Source of the DNA: Pseudonocardia cypriaca
GTDB taxonomy: Bacteria; Actinomycetota; Actinomycetes; Mycobacteriales; Pseudonocardiaceae
Length of the DNA stretch: 64,000 nt
Direction of reading: 5' to 3'
Assembly: GCF_006717045.1 (NCBI RefSeq)
Contig: NZ_VFPH01000003.1
Span: 1,178,001-1,242,000 of the forward strand
Below, one piece after another: positions 17,263 through 26,264 of this stretch. The notes beneath the pieces were generated by a model that made no database searches, had not been told where the DNA came from, and worked only from the letters and a program-made list of their open reading frames with translations. The position numbers and the translations under genes are program-made. Each line of letters opens with the position of its first letter. Position 1 is the stretch's first letter.

Positions 17263-18963
17263 GTGACGGCGATCGAGAACCTGTTCACCGCGGTGGAGCC
17301 CGCCGGCGGGCCGGTGCTCGACGCCGCCGCCACCACGCGCTGCCGTCGACGCGTCCACCTCGACCACGACCCGGATGCTGCGTCGGCGCCTCGGGCGATG
17401 CCGGATCCGGCGCTGGAGCAGCGCAGGGCCGACGCCGCCACCCACCGCGAGGAGCTCGGGGCCCGGCTGGCCGCGGCGCTCGCCGGTGAGTGGTGCGAGG
17501 TGCCGGCGGCGCTCCCCGCTGCCGAGCGGGTCGCGGCCACGGCCAGGGCCGTCGCATCGGGCGCCCGGCTCATCTGGAGGGCCGCGCTGCCCACCGATCG
17601 CGCGGCGGGGCGCAGGGGGCACGCGGAGCTGCTCGTCCGGGTGCCGGGGGGCGGCTACGTCCCGGTCATCGTCGTGCGCCACCGCATCACCGATCCGGGC
17701 ACCGGCGCGCTCACGGCGCCGCTGGAGGCCCCGTGGCCCCAGCGGGCCGCCGTCGACCAGGAGCGCAAGGTGCGCTCCCAGCCCCGTGACCTGCTGCGGC
17801 TCGCCCACCTCAACCGCATGCTGCACGCCGCGGGCTGGGCGGCCGACTCCCGGCTGAGGCACGGCGACCACGGCGGGGTCATCGGGCTCGACGCCGACGT
17901 CGTGGTGTGGCACGACCTGCGCGCGGGCCACTGGCCGGGCGCCCGTTCCACCCTCGCCGAGTACGACGCCCGGTTCGCCGACCGCGTGGCCGTCGCCACG
18001 GCGGCCGCCACCGGTGCGCCCGCGCTCGCGGAGCCGTCGCGCGTCACGGAGTGCAGGCGCTGCCCGTGGTGGCCCACCTGCGAGGCCGAGCTGGAGCGGG
18101 CCGAGGACGTCAGCCTCGTGGTCCGCGGGGAGCTCGCCGGGATGCTGCGCGAGGTCGGGGTGGCCACCGTCGCGGAGCTCGCGGCGCTCGACCCCGTCGC
18201 GGAGCCCCCGGTGGAGGTGCCGGGGTTGCCGTTCGCCGACCTCGTCGCGCTCGCACGCGCGCGCATGCGCGGGCTCGCGGTGGTGCGGCGGGTGGCCGAG
18301 GTCGAGGTGCCGCGGGCCGACATCGAGGTCGACGTCGACATGGAGAGCTTCGGCGAGGCGGGCGCCTACCTCTGGGGCGCCCTGCTGCGCCACCCGAGCG
18401 GGCGGCTGCCCGGCGACGAGCCCGACGGCTACCGCGCCTTCGCCACGTGGGACCCGGTGCCCACCCAGGACGAGGCGCGGTCGTTCGCCGAGTTCTGGAC
18501 GTGGCTGTCGGCGGTGCGGGCGCGGGCCGCCGCCACCGGCCGCAGCTTCGCCGCCTACTGCTACAACGAGCAGGCGGAGAACCGCTGGCTGCTGGCTTCG
18601 GCCACCCGGTTCGCCGGGATGCCGGGTATCCCGCCGCTCGCCGAGGTGGAGGAGTTCATCGGCCACCCCGGTTGGATCGACCTGTTCGCCGTGGTCAGCG
18701 ACTGGTTCCTGTGCGCGCAGGGCAAGGGTCTCAAGCGCATCGCCCCGGCGGCAGGCTTCACATGGCGCGACCCGGAGGCGGGCGGGGAGAACTCGATGCG
18801 CTGGTACCGGCACGCCGTCGGGATGGATGGCGCGCCTCCCGACACGCAGCAGCGGGAGCGGCTGCTCGCCTACAACGCCGACGACGTCCACGCCACCCAG
18901 GTCCTGCGGGAGTGGATGACCTCCCCCGCCGTGAAGCGGGTCCCGCTGGCCGCCGACCTGTAG
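17263..18963 (+). CDS. TM0106-family RecB-like nuclease
   Basis: Protein of 566 residues in two parts. The N-terminal half is a RecB/Cas4-like nuclease region carrying a cysteine set typical of the 4Fe-4S AddB/Cas4 nucleases: an early Cys (TTRCRRR, near 27) and ECRRCPWWPTC near 265-275. The C-terminal half is an RNase H-like (YprB) exonuclease fold, with DVDMESFGEAGAYLWG as the first acidic motif and LLAYNADDVHATQ as the last. Such proteins are presumed DNA repair nucleases. GTG 17263 is the start. Confidence 0.82.
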   Translation: MTAIENLFTAVEPAGGPVLDAAATTRCRRRVHLDHDPDAASAPRAMPDPALEQRRADAATHREELGARLAAALAGEWCEVPAALPAAERVAATARAVASGARLIWRAALPTDRAAGRRGHAELLVRVPGGGYVPVIVVRHRITDPGTGALTAPLEAPWPQRAAVDQERKVRSQPRDLLRLAHLNRMLHAAGWAADSRLRHGDHGGVIGLDADVVVWHDLRAGHWPGARSTLAEYDARFADRVAVATAAATGAPALAEPSRVTECRRCPWWPTCEAELERAEDVSLVVRGELAGMLREVGVATVAELAALDPVAEPPVEVPGLPFADLVALARARMRGLAVVRRVAEVEVPRADIEVDVDMESFGEAGAYLWGALLRHPSGRLPGDEPDGYRAFATWDPVPTQDEARSFAEFWTWLSAVRARAAATGRSFAAYCYNEQAENRWLLASATRFAGMPGIPPLAEVEEFIGHPGWIDLFAVVSDWFLCAQGKGLKRIAPAAGFTWRDPEAGGENSMRWYRHAVGMDGAPPDTQQRERLLAYNADDVHATQVLREWMTSPAVKRVPLAADL

Positions 18964-19031
18964 GTCAGCTTTCATCCCCGCGCCCCCGCCGGGCCAGCCG
19001 GCGGTCATCCGGCCAGGGCAGCGTGCCCGGC

Positions 19032-20336
19032 ATGTTCGCCCGGCGCATCGCTGTGATCGGTTCCGGCTACGTCGGTCTCACGACGGGCGCCTGCCTCGCC
19101 TCGCTCGGCCACCGCGTGGTCTGCGCGGACGTCGACGAGGCGAAGGTCGAGCGGCTGCGCCGGGGCGTCGTCGACATCCTCGAGCCGGGCCTGCCGGAGC
19201 TGGTGGTCGAGAACCAGGCGGCGGGGCGGCTCGAGTTCGTGCTGGGCGCGCGGGACGCGGTGGCGGGGCGCGACGGAGAGCCGGTCGAGGTGGTGTTCCT
19301 CTGCGTGCCCACCCCGATGGGCGAGGGCGGCGCCGCCGACCTGACCGCGGTGCGGGCGGTCGCGACCGAGATCAGGCAGCTGCTCCCGGCGGGGTGCGTC
19401 GTCGTCAACAAGTCGACGGTGCCCGTCGGCACGGCGGAGGCCACCCGCAAGCTGCTGAAGCGGCGCGACATCGCGGTGGTGAGCAACCCCGAGTTCCTGC
19501 GCGAGGGCTCCGCGGTGCACGACTTCCTGCACCCGGACCGGATCGTCGTCGGCAGCGACGCCCAGGACGCCGCCGAGCGGGTGGCGGCGCTCTACTCCCG
19601 GCTCGGCGCGCCGACGGTGCTCACCGACGCGGCCAGCGCGGAGATGGTGAAGTACGCCGCCAACTGCTTCCTCGCGATGAAGCTGTCGTACGTCAACGCG
19701 CTCGCCGAGCTGTGCGACGTGCTCGGCGCCGATGTCGCGGACGTCACCGAGGGCATGGGGCACGACCGGCGGATCGGGCAGGCGTTCCTCCAGCCCGGTC
19801 CCGGGTGGGGCGGCTCCTGCCTGCCGAAGGACACGAACGCGCTGGTGCAGGTGGCGGCCGCGGCGGGGATCGAGCTGCCGCTGGTCACCGCGAGCATCGC
19901 CACCAACGAGCGCCAGCGCCACATCGTGGTCGACAAGATCGCCGACGCCGTCGGAGGCGACCTCGCCGGCAAGCGGCTCGGCCTGCTCGGGCTCACCTTC
20001 AAGGCGGGCACCGACGACCTGCGCGACTCGCCCGCGCTGGCCGTCGCGCGGCTGCTGCGCGACGGCGGCGCCGAGCTGACGGCCTACGACCCGGGCTGCC
20101 CCGCGGCCGTGCCGGGCGTCACCGACTGCGTCACCGTGGCCGACGAGCCGCTGCGGGCCGCGAAGGACGCCGATGCGCTGGTGGTGCTGACCGAGTGGCC
20201 CGAGTTCCGGTCGCTCGACTGGGGCGCGGTGGCCGGGGCGCTCGCCGGCCGCGTGGTGGTCGACTGCCGCAACCTGCTCGACCCAGACGTGTTGCGCCGG
20301 GCGGGGATCAGCTGGGTCGGGGTCGGCCGCCGCTGA
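19032..20336 (+). CDS. ugd: UDP-glucose 6-dehydrogenase
   Basis: Oxidises UDP-glucose twice to UDP-glucuronate with NAD, supplying uronic acid for cell-surface glycans. It has 434 residues. The order is NAD-binding Rossmann (IAVIGSGYVGLTTGACLA), NKSTVPVGT, SNPEFLREGSAVHDF, the central helical domain, the catalytic cysteine in GPGWGGSCLPKDT near residue 260, and a C-terminal UDP-binding domain beginning LGLTFKAGTDDLRDSP. ATG 19032 is the start. It stands alone between unrelated genes. Confidence 0.94.
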   Translation: MFARRIAVIGSGYVGLTTGACLASLGHRVVCADVDEAKVERLRRGVVDILEPGLPELVVENQAAGRLEFVLGARDAVAGRDGEPVEVVFLCVPTPMGEGGAADLTAVRAVATEIRQLLPAGCVVVNKSTVPVGTAEATRKLLKRRDIAVVSNPEFLREGSAVHDFLHPDRIVVGSDAQDAAERVAALYSRLGAPTVLTDAASAEMVKYAANCFLAMKLSYVNALAELCDVLGADVADVTEGMGHDRRIGQAFLQPGPGWGGSCLPKDTNALVQVAAAAGIELPLVTASIATNERQRHIVVDKIADAVGGDLAGKRLGLLGLTFKAGTDDLRDSPALAVARLLRDGGAELTAYDPGCPAAVPGVTDCVTVADEPLRAAKDADALVVLTEWPEFRSLDWGAVAGALAGRVVVDCRNLLDPDVLRRAGISWVGVGRR

Positions 20337-20360
20337 CCGCCCGGCCCGTCTCAGCTCGGC

Positions 20361-20657
20361 TCACTTGAGCTCGACGAACAGCGAGTGCGAGTCGGTGTCG
20401 CCGATGTTCTCGCCCGCGTGTGCCGTCGCCGGCACCCAGCCCGCGTCGTGCGCCCGCTTCTCGACCTCGACCGTGCGCCCGCCGTCCAGCGTGAGCCGCC
20501 TGCGGAACGTGGACAGCGGGATGATCACCATGTCCGGGTGGCTGTGCATCGAGGTGCGGTCGCCCGGGTGGTCGCGGTACTCCAGCACCCGCACGCGCTC
20601 GTTCTCGAAGACCACCGAGTAGAAGTCCGGATCCGTCTCGACGGGGTCGGTGCACAT
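20361..20657 (-). CDS. Cupin-domain protein
   Basis: Small single-domain cupin of 98 residues. The metal-type motif HPGDRTSMHSHPDMVIIPL carries three histidines; the second cupin motif is weak (AGENIGDTDSH). ATG 20657 opens at MCTDPVETDPDFY; an in-frame upstream start at 20723 would overlap the divergent TetR start. It faces the TetR gene across 59 bp containing two symmetric sites, so it is probably repressed by that TetR. Substrate unknown. Confidence 0.8.
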   Translation of the reverse strand: MCTDPVETDPDFYSVVFENERVRVLEYRDHPGDRTSMHSHPDMVIIPLSTFRRRLTLDGGRTVEVEKRAHDAGWVPATAHAGENIGDTDSHSLFVELK

Positions 20658-20667
20658 GGCGTCCCCT

Positions 20668-20691
20668 TTCGTGGGACTGAAGTACCACGAA
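20668..20691. promoter_or_regulatory. Inverted repeat TTCGTGG-N10-CCACGAA in cupin/TetR gap
   Basis: Perfect 7-bp arms at 20668-20674 and 20685-20691 in the 59-bp space between the divergent cupin and TetR genes. The spacing and symmetry suit a TetR dimer. It lies just upstream of the cupin start. Confidence 0.5.
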
Positions 20692-20698
20692 GGACAGT

Positions 20699-20708
20699 AC
20701 GGTACCGT
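20699..20708. promoter_or_regulatory. Perfect palindrome ACGGTACCGT before TetR gene
   Basis: A 10-bp perfect palindrome ending 8 bp before the TetR ATG at 20717. Bound protein here would block transcription or ribosome entry, so it is a candidate autoregulatory site, separate from the longer inverted repeat beside it. Confidence 0.45.
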
Positions 20709-20716
20709 GAAGTGCG

Positions 20717-21337
20717 ATGACAACCCCCGCGGCAGTCCCTTACGAGCAGACGGGCCGTCGCAACCAGAAGGCCCGCACCCGGGACGCGCTGGTCGCGGCC
20801 GCGCGAGAGCTGCTGGGCGCCGGCGTCACGCCCACCGTCGAGGAGGCGGCCGCACACGCCGCGGTGTCGCGCACCACGGCGTACCGCTACTTCCCCAACC
20901 AGCGCGCGCTGGTCGGCGCTGCCCACCCGGAGATCGATCGGACGTCGCTGCTCCCCGACGACCCGCCGGACGATCCGGGGGAGCGGCTCGCGCTCGTCGT
21001 CGCCGAGACCACGCGGATCGTGCTCGACTGGGAGCCACAGCTGCGCGCGTCGCTGCGGTTGTCGCTGGAGCCGGGGCAGGAGCCGACGGGGCCGGTGCTG
21101 CGCCGGGGCCGCGTCATCGGCTGGCTCGAGGACGCCCTCGCTCCGCTCGCGACGTCCCACCCGGAGCTCGACCGCAGGCGCCTCGCCACGGCGATCCGGG
21201 CGGCCACCGGCATCGAGGCGTTCGTCTGGCTGGTCGACGTCGCCGGTCTCCCGCGGGAGGATGCCGCTTCGACGATGCGGTGGACGGCCCGCGCGTTGCT
21301 CCGCTCGGCGATGGTCGATGGTGGCCCGCCGGTCTGA
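20717..21337 (+). CDS. TetR/AcrR family regulator
   Basis: Regulator of 206 residues. The HTH reads TVEEAAAHAAVSRTTAYRYF followed by PNQRALVGAAHPEID, a TetR subgroup in which the recognition helix ends in TTAYRYFPN. The C-terminal ligand domain is unclassified. ATG 20717 is the start. It is divergent from a cupin gene and has a palindrome directly upstream, indicating autoregulation. Confidence 0.88.
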   Translation: MTTPAAVPYEQTGRRNQKARTRDALVAAARELLGAGVTPTVEEAAAHAAVSRTTAYRYFPNQRALVGAAHPEIDRTSLLPDDPPDDPGERLALVVAETTRIVLDWEPQLRASLRLSLEPGQEPTGPVLRRGRVIGWLEDALAPLATSHPELDRRRLATAIRAATGIEAFVWLVDVAGLPREDAASTMRWTARALLRSAMVDGGPPV

Positions 21338-21361
21338 CTTCTGGCGGTATGCCCCGGGGGG

Positions 21362-23278
21362 CTACCGGATTCGCCGACCGGTCTCGGCGCAGGAGTAGCC
21401 GCCGAGCTTCTCCACCTCGTTGCGGAAGTCGTGCTGTTCCAGAAGGGCCCACAGCGGTGCGAGCACCTCGTCGTCCAGCCCGGCAGCACGCAGGACGAGG
21501 TCGTACGGCTCGCGGGCGACCGGGACGAAGTCCAGCCCGAAGGCGCGGGCCGCGGCCTGGATGCCGAGGCCCGTGTCGGCACGGCCGGCCGCGACGGCCG
21601 CGGCCACGCCCAGGTGGGTGTGCTCCTCGCGGGAGTAGCCGCTGATCGTCGTCGGGTCGATGCCCCGCTTGCCCAGCTCGTGGTCGAGCAGCACGCGCGT
21701 GCCCGCGCCGCGCTGGCGGTTGACGTAGCGCAGGTCGGGGCGGGTGAGGTCGGCGATACCGGTGAGGCCGAGCGGATTGCCGGGAGCGACCAGGAGGCCC
21801 TGGTCCCGGTGTACCAGCCGAACCACGGCCAGGTCTGCGTGCGGGCCGAAGATCCGGTCCAGGTACGGCAGCGTGTACTCGCCGGTGGCGGGGTCGAGCA
21901 GGTGCGAGCCGGCCACGTGGCACAGCCCGTCGCGCAGCGCCACCAGCCCGCCGAGCGACCCGACGTTCGACGAGGCCAGCGTGATCAACGGGTCGGCCGC
22001 GCGCAGCGCCGACGCTGCGACGTCGAGGACCAGGTCGTGCGAGCCGATCGCGACGATCGTGCGCTCGACGTCGGCCAGGCCGCGCAGCAGCTCCACCCTC
22101 ACCTGCTCGCCCGCGTGGTGGCCCTCGACCCCGGCCGGGACGACCAGCAGGCCGTCGGCGCGGACCAGCGAGGTCAGCACGCCGGCCGCGCGCGGAAGGG
22201 GCGTCGCGACGACATCGCCGCCGACGCGGCCCAGCCGGACGCGCACCCAGTCGTCGGAGCCGATGGCCGAGGCCAGCTTGCGGGCCAGCCGGGCCGTGGT
22301 GGTCGGGCGCTCCCGCGGGGAGGCGCCCTCGAGCGCGGCCAGCATCGGCGCGGCGAAGATGTCGAAGGTCAGCGCGGCCGAGACCGGGTAGCCGGGAGCC
22401 CCGAGGATCGGCGTGGCCGGGTCGCCCGCGACGGTCCCGAGGACGACCGGGTGCCCGGGGCGCACCGCCACCCCGTGGACGGCGAGGGCACCTGCGGCCG
22501 CGACCACCCGCGCGGTGTAGTCGTCGCGCCCGGCGCTCGAACCGGCGATCAGGATCACCAGGTCCGCGTCGCCTGCGGCGTCCCGGACGGCGGCCGTGAT
22601 CAGGTCGGGGTCGTCGGCGACGATGCCGGTGGTCCGGGCATCGCAGCCGATCTCGGCGGCCTGCGCAGCGAGCATCATCGAGTTGGTGTCGGCGATCTCG
22701 CCGGGGCCCAGCTCGGTGCCGACGGGCCGGATCTCGTCGCCGGTCGGGATGATCACCACTCGGGGCTTGCGGCGCACCAGCAGCTCGACGACGCCCGCCG
22801 CGGCGCAGGCGGCGACGTCGACCGGGCGCAGCCGGTGGCCCTCCGGCAGCAGCAGTTCCGTAGCGCTGATGTCCTCGCCGATCGAGCGGACGTGCTGGTA
22901 CGGCGGCACCGCGGCGCGCAGCTCGGCGCGCCCGTCCGGGGTGTGGTGCACGTGCTCGCGCATGACGACGGCGTCGTAGCCGCCGGGAAGCGGGTCCCCG
23001 GTGTCGACCACCGCGAAGTCGTCGAGCAGCACGGGGGTGGTCTCGGCGGCGCCCACGGTCTCGGCGGACCGCACGGCGATGCCGTCCATGGCCGCCGAGT
23101 CGAACGCGGGGGAGGAGCGCCGGGCCCACACCGACTCCGCGGTGACGCGCCCGACCGCCTCCCCGACCGGCAGCACCACCGCGTCGACCCGGGGCGGGCA
23201 GCCCGCGGCGGCGCAGGCGTCGCGCCACGCCCGCCGGGCCTGCTCGGCGGGGATGTCGGACACGAACGGGCTCGTCAT
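21362..23278 (-). CDS. moeA: MoeA molybdopterin molybdenumtransferase fused to a PBP-like domain
   Basis: Protein of 638 residues. Residues about 1-405 are MoeA, which inserts molybdate (or tungstate) into adenylylated molybdopterin: FDSAAMDGIAVRS, IIPTGDEIRPVG, SSAGRDDYTARVV, PGHPVVLG, GAPGYPVSA. Residues about 410-638 form a periplasmic-binding-protein-like (PF12727-type) domain with IAIGSHDLVLD, SNVGSLGGLVAL and RQRGAGTRVLLDHEL. It has no signal peptide, so the domain is cytoplasmic and may sense oxyanion or pterin. Last gene of the Mo/W operon; ATG 23278 overlaps the preceding moeA stop by 4 bp. Confidence 0.9.
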   Translation of the reverse strand: MTSPFVSDIPAEQARRAWRDACAAAGCPPRVDAVVLPVGEAVGRVTAESVWARRSSPAFDSAAMDGIAVRSAETVGAAETTPVLLDDFAVVDTGDPLPGGYDAVVMREHVHHTPDGRAELRAAVPPYQHVRSIGEDISATELLLPEGHRLRPVDVAACAAAGVVELLVRRKPRVVIIPTGDEIRPVGTELGPGEIADTNSMMLAAQAAEIGCDARTTGIVADDPDLITAAVRDAAGDADLVILIAGSSAGRDDYTARVVAAAGALAVHGVAVRPGHPVVLGTVAGDPATPILGAPGYPVSAALTFDIFAAPMLAALEGASPRERPTTTARLARKLASAIGSDDWVRVRLGRVGGDVVATPLPRAAGVLTSLVRADGLLVVPAGVEGHHAGEQVRVELLRGLADVERTIVAIGSHDLVLDVAASALRAADPLITLASSNVGSLGGLVALRDGLCHVAGSHLLDPATGEYTLPYLDRIFGPHADLAVVRLVHRDQGLLVAPGNPLGLTGIADLTRPDLRYVNRQRGAGTRVLLDHELGKRGIDPTTISGYSREEHTHLGVAAAVAAGRADTGLGIQAAARAFGLDFVPVAREPYDLVLRAAGLDDEVLAPLWALLEQHDFRNEVEKLGGYSCAETGRRIR

Positions 23279-24492
23279 CGGTACAGGATGACCTCCACGT
23301 CGGTGCCCCCGTCGAGGCCGGTCGCCGGCTCGGGCACGACGAGGTAGCCGTCGGCCCGCGCCAGCACGGACAGCAGCGCGGAGGGCCCGAACAGCGGCTC
23401 GGCGACGCCGTCGCGGACGGCGACCTGCACGACGTCCAGCCGGCCGGTGGCGGAGGCCAGGTCGCGGCTCAGCCGGGCGCGCACGGTCGGCTCCGGCGGT
23501 GGTTCCGCAGCGCCGGCGAGCCGCCACACCAGTGGCACCCCGACCAGCCGGAACACCACGAGCGCGGACAGCGGGTTGCCGGGCAGCCCGACCAGCGGAA
23601 CACCCCCGCACTCGGCCAGCAACGTCGGTTTGCCCGGCTTGACGGCCAGCCCGTGGCACCAGATCTCGCCCAGCGCGGCCACCGCGCCCGCCGTCTCGTC
23701 GCGGGCCCCGACCGACGACCCGGCCGAGACGACCACCAGGTCGGCGTCGGCGAGTGCCGACCGCAGTGTGGACTCCAGGGCGCCCCGGTCGTCCGGGACG
23801 ATCCCGGCCATCACCGGTTCCCCGCCTGCGTCGCGGACCAGCCCCGCCAGCGCCGACGCCGTGGCGTCGCGGACCTGGCCGGGGGCGAGCGTGGGCGTCT
23901 CCGGCGGCACCACCTCGTCGCCGGTGGACACGATCGCGACCCGCGGGCGGGCGTGCACCTCCACGGTCGTCACACCGGCTGCGGCCAGGAACCCGAGCTG
24001 CGGGGCGCGCAGTGGCCGACCGGCACCCACCAGCACGTCACCCGCTGCGGCGTCCTCGTCGGCCCGGACCAGCCCGGAGCCCGGTGCGACCGGCCGGGTC
24101 ACCTCGATCGTGCCGGGCATGGTCTCCGCCGTGTGCTCGACCATGACCACCGCGTCGGCCCCGTCCGGCAGCACGGCACCGGTCGGGATCGCCACGCACT
24201 TGCCGTGCGACACGGTGACGGTGGGCGCTGCGCCCATCCGCACGGCTCCGGCCAGGTCGAGGTATGAGGGCAGGCCCTCGGAGGCGCCGTAGGTGTCGGC
24301 GGCCCGGACGGCGTAGCCGTCCACCGTGGAGCGGGCGAAGCCGGGCATCGCCGTGGGCGCGCGCACGTCCGCGGCCGGCACCCGGTGCAGCGCGTCGGCG
24401 AGCCGGACGTCCTCGACGGCGGTGCGCCGGGCGGGTCGGAACCCGGCCAGCGCCTCGCCGACCGTCTTCGCTGTGAAGAACTCGCGAGTCAC
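23275..24492 (-). CDS. moeA: MoeA molybdopterin molybdenumtransferase (stand-alone copy)
   Basis: MoeA of 405 residues with all family domains. It includes MPGFARSTVDGYAVRAADT, IVSTGDEVVPPE, SAGSSVGARDETAG, LAVKPGKPTLLAE and GLPGNPLSALVVF, plus the C-terminal domain IV. It inserts the metal into the pterin for FdhA and/or the aldehyde oxidoreductase upstream. GTG 24492 overlaps the fdhB stop (GTGA) and its own stop overlaps the next moeA, so four genes are coupled. Having two different MoeA proteins in one operon recalls archaea, where they have been proposed to serve Mo and W separately. Confidence 0.92.
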   Translation of the reverse strand: MTREFFTAKTVGEALAGFRPARRTAVEDVRLADALHRVPAADVRAPTAMPGFARSTVDGYAVRAADTYGASEGLPSYLDLAGAVRMGAAPTVTVSHGKCVAIPTGAVLPDGADAVVMVEHTAETMPGTIEVTRPVAPGSGLVRADEDAAAGDVLVGAGRPLRAPQLGFLAAAGVTTVEVHARPRVAIVSTGDEVVPPETPTLAPGQVRDATASALAGLVRDAGGEPVMAGIVPDDRGALESTLRSALADADLVVVSAGSSVGARDETAGAVAALGEIWCHGLAVKPGKPTLLAECGGVPLVGLPGNPLSALVVFRLVGVPLVWRLAGAAEPPPEPTVRARLSRDLASATGRLDVVQVAVRDGVAEPLFGPSALLSVLARADGYLVVPEPATGLDGGTDVEVILYR

Positions 24493-26264
24493 CGGTCCGG
24501 CTGGTCCTCCGCGCCCTCCGGGCGGGGCTGCGGCCGGGCGGCCGCACCGCCCTTGTCCAGCCCGAGCACGCTGACCACCGGTCCCAGCGCGACCTGGCCC
24601 AGCCCGCAGATGGAGGTCTTGCGCATGACCTCCTCGAGCCGCAGGATGTGCGCCCGCTGGTCGTCGTCCAGGTCCGAACCGGTCTCGACGGCGTCGCGCA
24701 GGATCGTGTGCGCCTTGGTGGAGCCCACCCGGCACGGCACGCACTTGCCGCACGACTCGTCGCGGAAGAACCGCAGCACGTTGGTCGACGCCGCGAGCAG
24801 GTCGGTGCCCTCGGCCAGCACGACCATCGCACCGGAGCCGAGCATCGTGCCGTTCTCCACCGCGGTGCCGAAGTCCAGCGGCATGTCCAGCTTGTCCGGG
24901 CCGATGAAGTTCGACGACGCGCCGCCCGGCTGCACCGCGCCGACCTGCCGGCCGTCGCTGACGCCGCCCGCCAGCTCGATCAGCTCGCGCACCGTGGTGC
25001 CCATCGGCACGCAGTAGACGTCCGGTCGTTCGACGTGCCCGGAGACGGCGAAGAACTTCCAGCCCACCGAGTCGCCCGCGCCCTGGTCGGCCCACCACTG
25101 CGCGCCGCGCTGCAGGATCACCGGCACGTCGGCGAAGGTCTCCACCGAGTTCATCAGCGTCGGCCTGCCGTGCAGGCCGTAGTTGCCGGGGAACGGCGGC
25201 TTGTTGCGCGGCTCGCCGCGGTGGCCCTCCATGCACTCCAGGAGCGCGGTCTCCTCGCCGAGGATGTAGCCGCCGGGGGAGACGAACACCTCGACGTCCA
25301 GCCGCCGCCCGCTGCCGCAGGCGTCCGGCCCGATCACGCCGGCCGCGCGCAGTGCGTCCAGCTCCTCGCGCAGGACGTGCTCCTCCGGGCCGTACTCGTG
25401 GCGGATGAACACCCAGCCCTGCTCGGCCCCGACGACCGCCATGCCCAGCAGCAGGCCCTCCAGCACCAGGTGCGGTTGGGTGGCGAGGATCTGGCGGTCC
25501 TTGAACGTGCCCGGCTCGGACTCGTCGGCGTTGCAGATCGCGTACTTGACGCCGCCGGGCTGCGTGCTGCGGACCAGGCCCCACTTCTGCCCGGTCGGGA
25601 ACCCGGCCCCGCCCATCCCGCGCAGCCCGGAGTCCTTCAGCGTCTGCACGACGGTGTCCGGGTCCAGCTCGCCCGCCAGGAGCGCGCGCAGGCTGGCGTA
25701 CCGGTCGGCAACGCGCGATCCGGCCGGGTACGGGTCGTTGGGCCACGGCTCGGTGCGCACGTTCGCCGGGGTGGCGCCGACGTCGCCGCCGCGCGCACCG
25801 GCGACGAGCGCGTCGGCGTCCTCGACGGGCGCGGGTCGTTCGTTGACCGCCACCGCAGGCGCGGTGTCGCAGCGGCCCAGGCAGGAGACCTCGACCAGCT
25901 CGACCTCGGCGTCCTCGCCGTAGCGCTCGCGCAGCTCGGCCAGCCGGGCCTCGCCGCCGCGCAGGAAGCACGGCAGGTCGTGGCAGACGTGCAGCGCGAC
26001 CTTCGTCGGCGGCTCGGTGCGGAAGTGCGGGTAGAACGAGATCAGGCCCTCGATCTCGTAGAGCGGGCGCCGGGCGTCGCGGGAGAGCTCCACCAGCTCC
26101 TCGCGCGGCAGCCACCCCAGCCGGGCCTGGATCGCGTTCAGCGCGGGGATCAGCGACGGCCCGGGGAACTTCCCGGCCCGTCCCTCCACGCCGGGCACCC
26201 GCCGCCCCCTGACCTCGGCGGCCCGGTCGGTCACCTTGCTCGCGAGCTCGTCCGCGGTTGTCAT
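24489..26264 (-). CDS. fdhB: NAD-dependent formate dehydrogenase beta subunit (NuoE-NuoF fusion)
   Basis: Diaphorase subunit of 591 residues. Residues about 25-165 are NuoE-like with a 2Fe-2S thioredoxin fold (ligands in CHDLPC and SCLGRC). Residues about 185-560 are NuoF-like with the NADH/FMN motif GLRGMGGAGFPTGQKW, NADESEPGTFKDR, GAYILGEET-type segment and 4Fe-4S ligands in ESCGKCVPCRVG plus a distal Cys in TSICGLG. It passes electrons between FdhA and NAD. Its start overlaps the fdhA stop by 4 bp and its stop overlaps moeA. Like FdsB, but with the gamma subunit fused. Confidence 0.92.
   Translation of the reverse strand: MTTADELASKVTDRAAEVRGRRVPGVEGRAGKFPGPSLIPALNAIQARLGWLPREELVELSRDARRPLYEIEGLISFYPHFRTEPPTKVALHVCHDLPCFLRGGEARLAELRERYGEDAEVELVEVSCLGRCDTAPAVAVNERPAPVEDADALVAGARGGDVGATPANVRTEPWPNDPYPAGSRVADRYASLRALLAGELDPDTVVQTLKDSGLRGMGGAGFPTGQKWGLVRSTQPGGVKYAICNADESEPGTFKDRQILATQPHLVLEGLLLGMAVVGAEQGWVFIRHEYGPEEHVLREELDALRAAGVIGPDACGSGRRLDVEVFVSPGGYILGEETALLECMEGHRGEPRNKPPFPGNYGLHGRPTLMNSVETFADVPVILQRGAQWWADQGAGDSVGWKFFAVSGHVERPDVYCVPMGTTVRELIELAGGVSDGRQVGAVQPGGASSNFIGPDKLDMPLDFGTAVENGTMLGSGAMVVLAEGTDLLAASTNVLRFFRDESCGKCVPCRVGSTKAHTILRDAVETGSDLDDDQRAHILRLEEVMRKTSICGLGQVALGPVVSVLGLDKGGAAARPQPRPEGAEDQPDR

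Noticed and set aside
17907..19031. N-terminal extension of UDP-glucose dehydrogenase
   Set aside because: The frame before 19032 is antisense-like Arg/Gly-rich shadow within the RecB-like nuclease gene.
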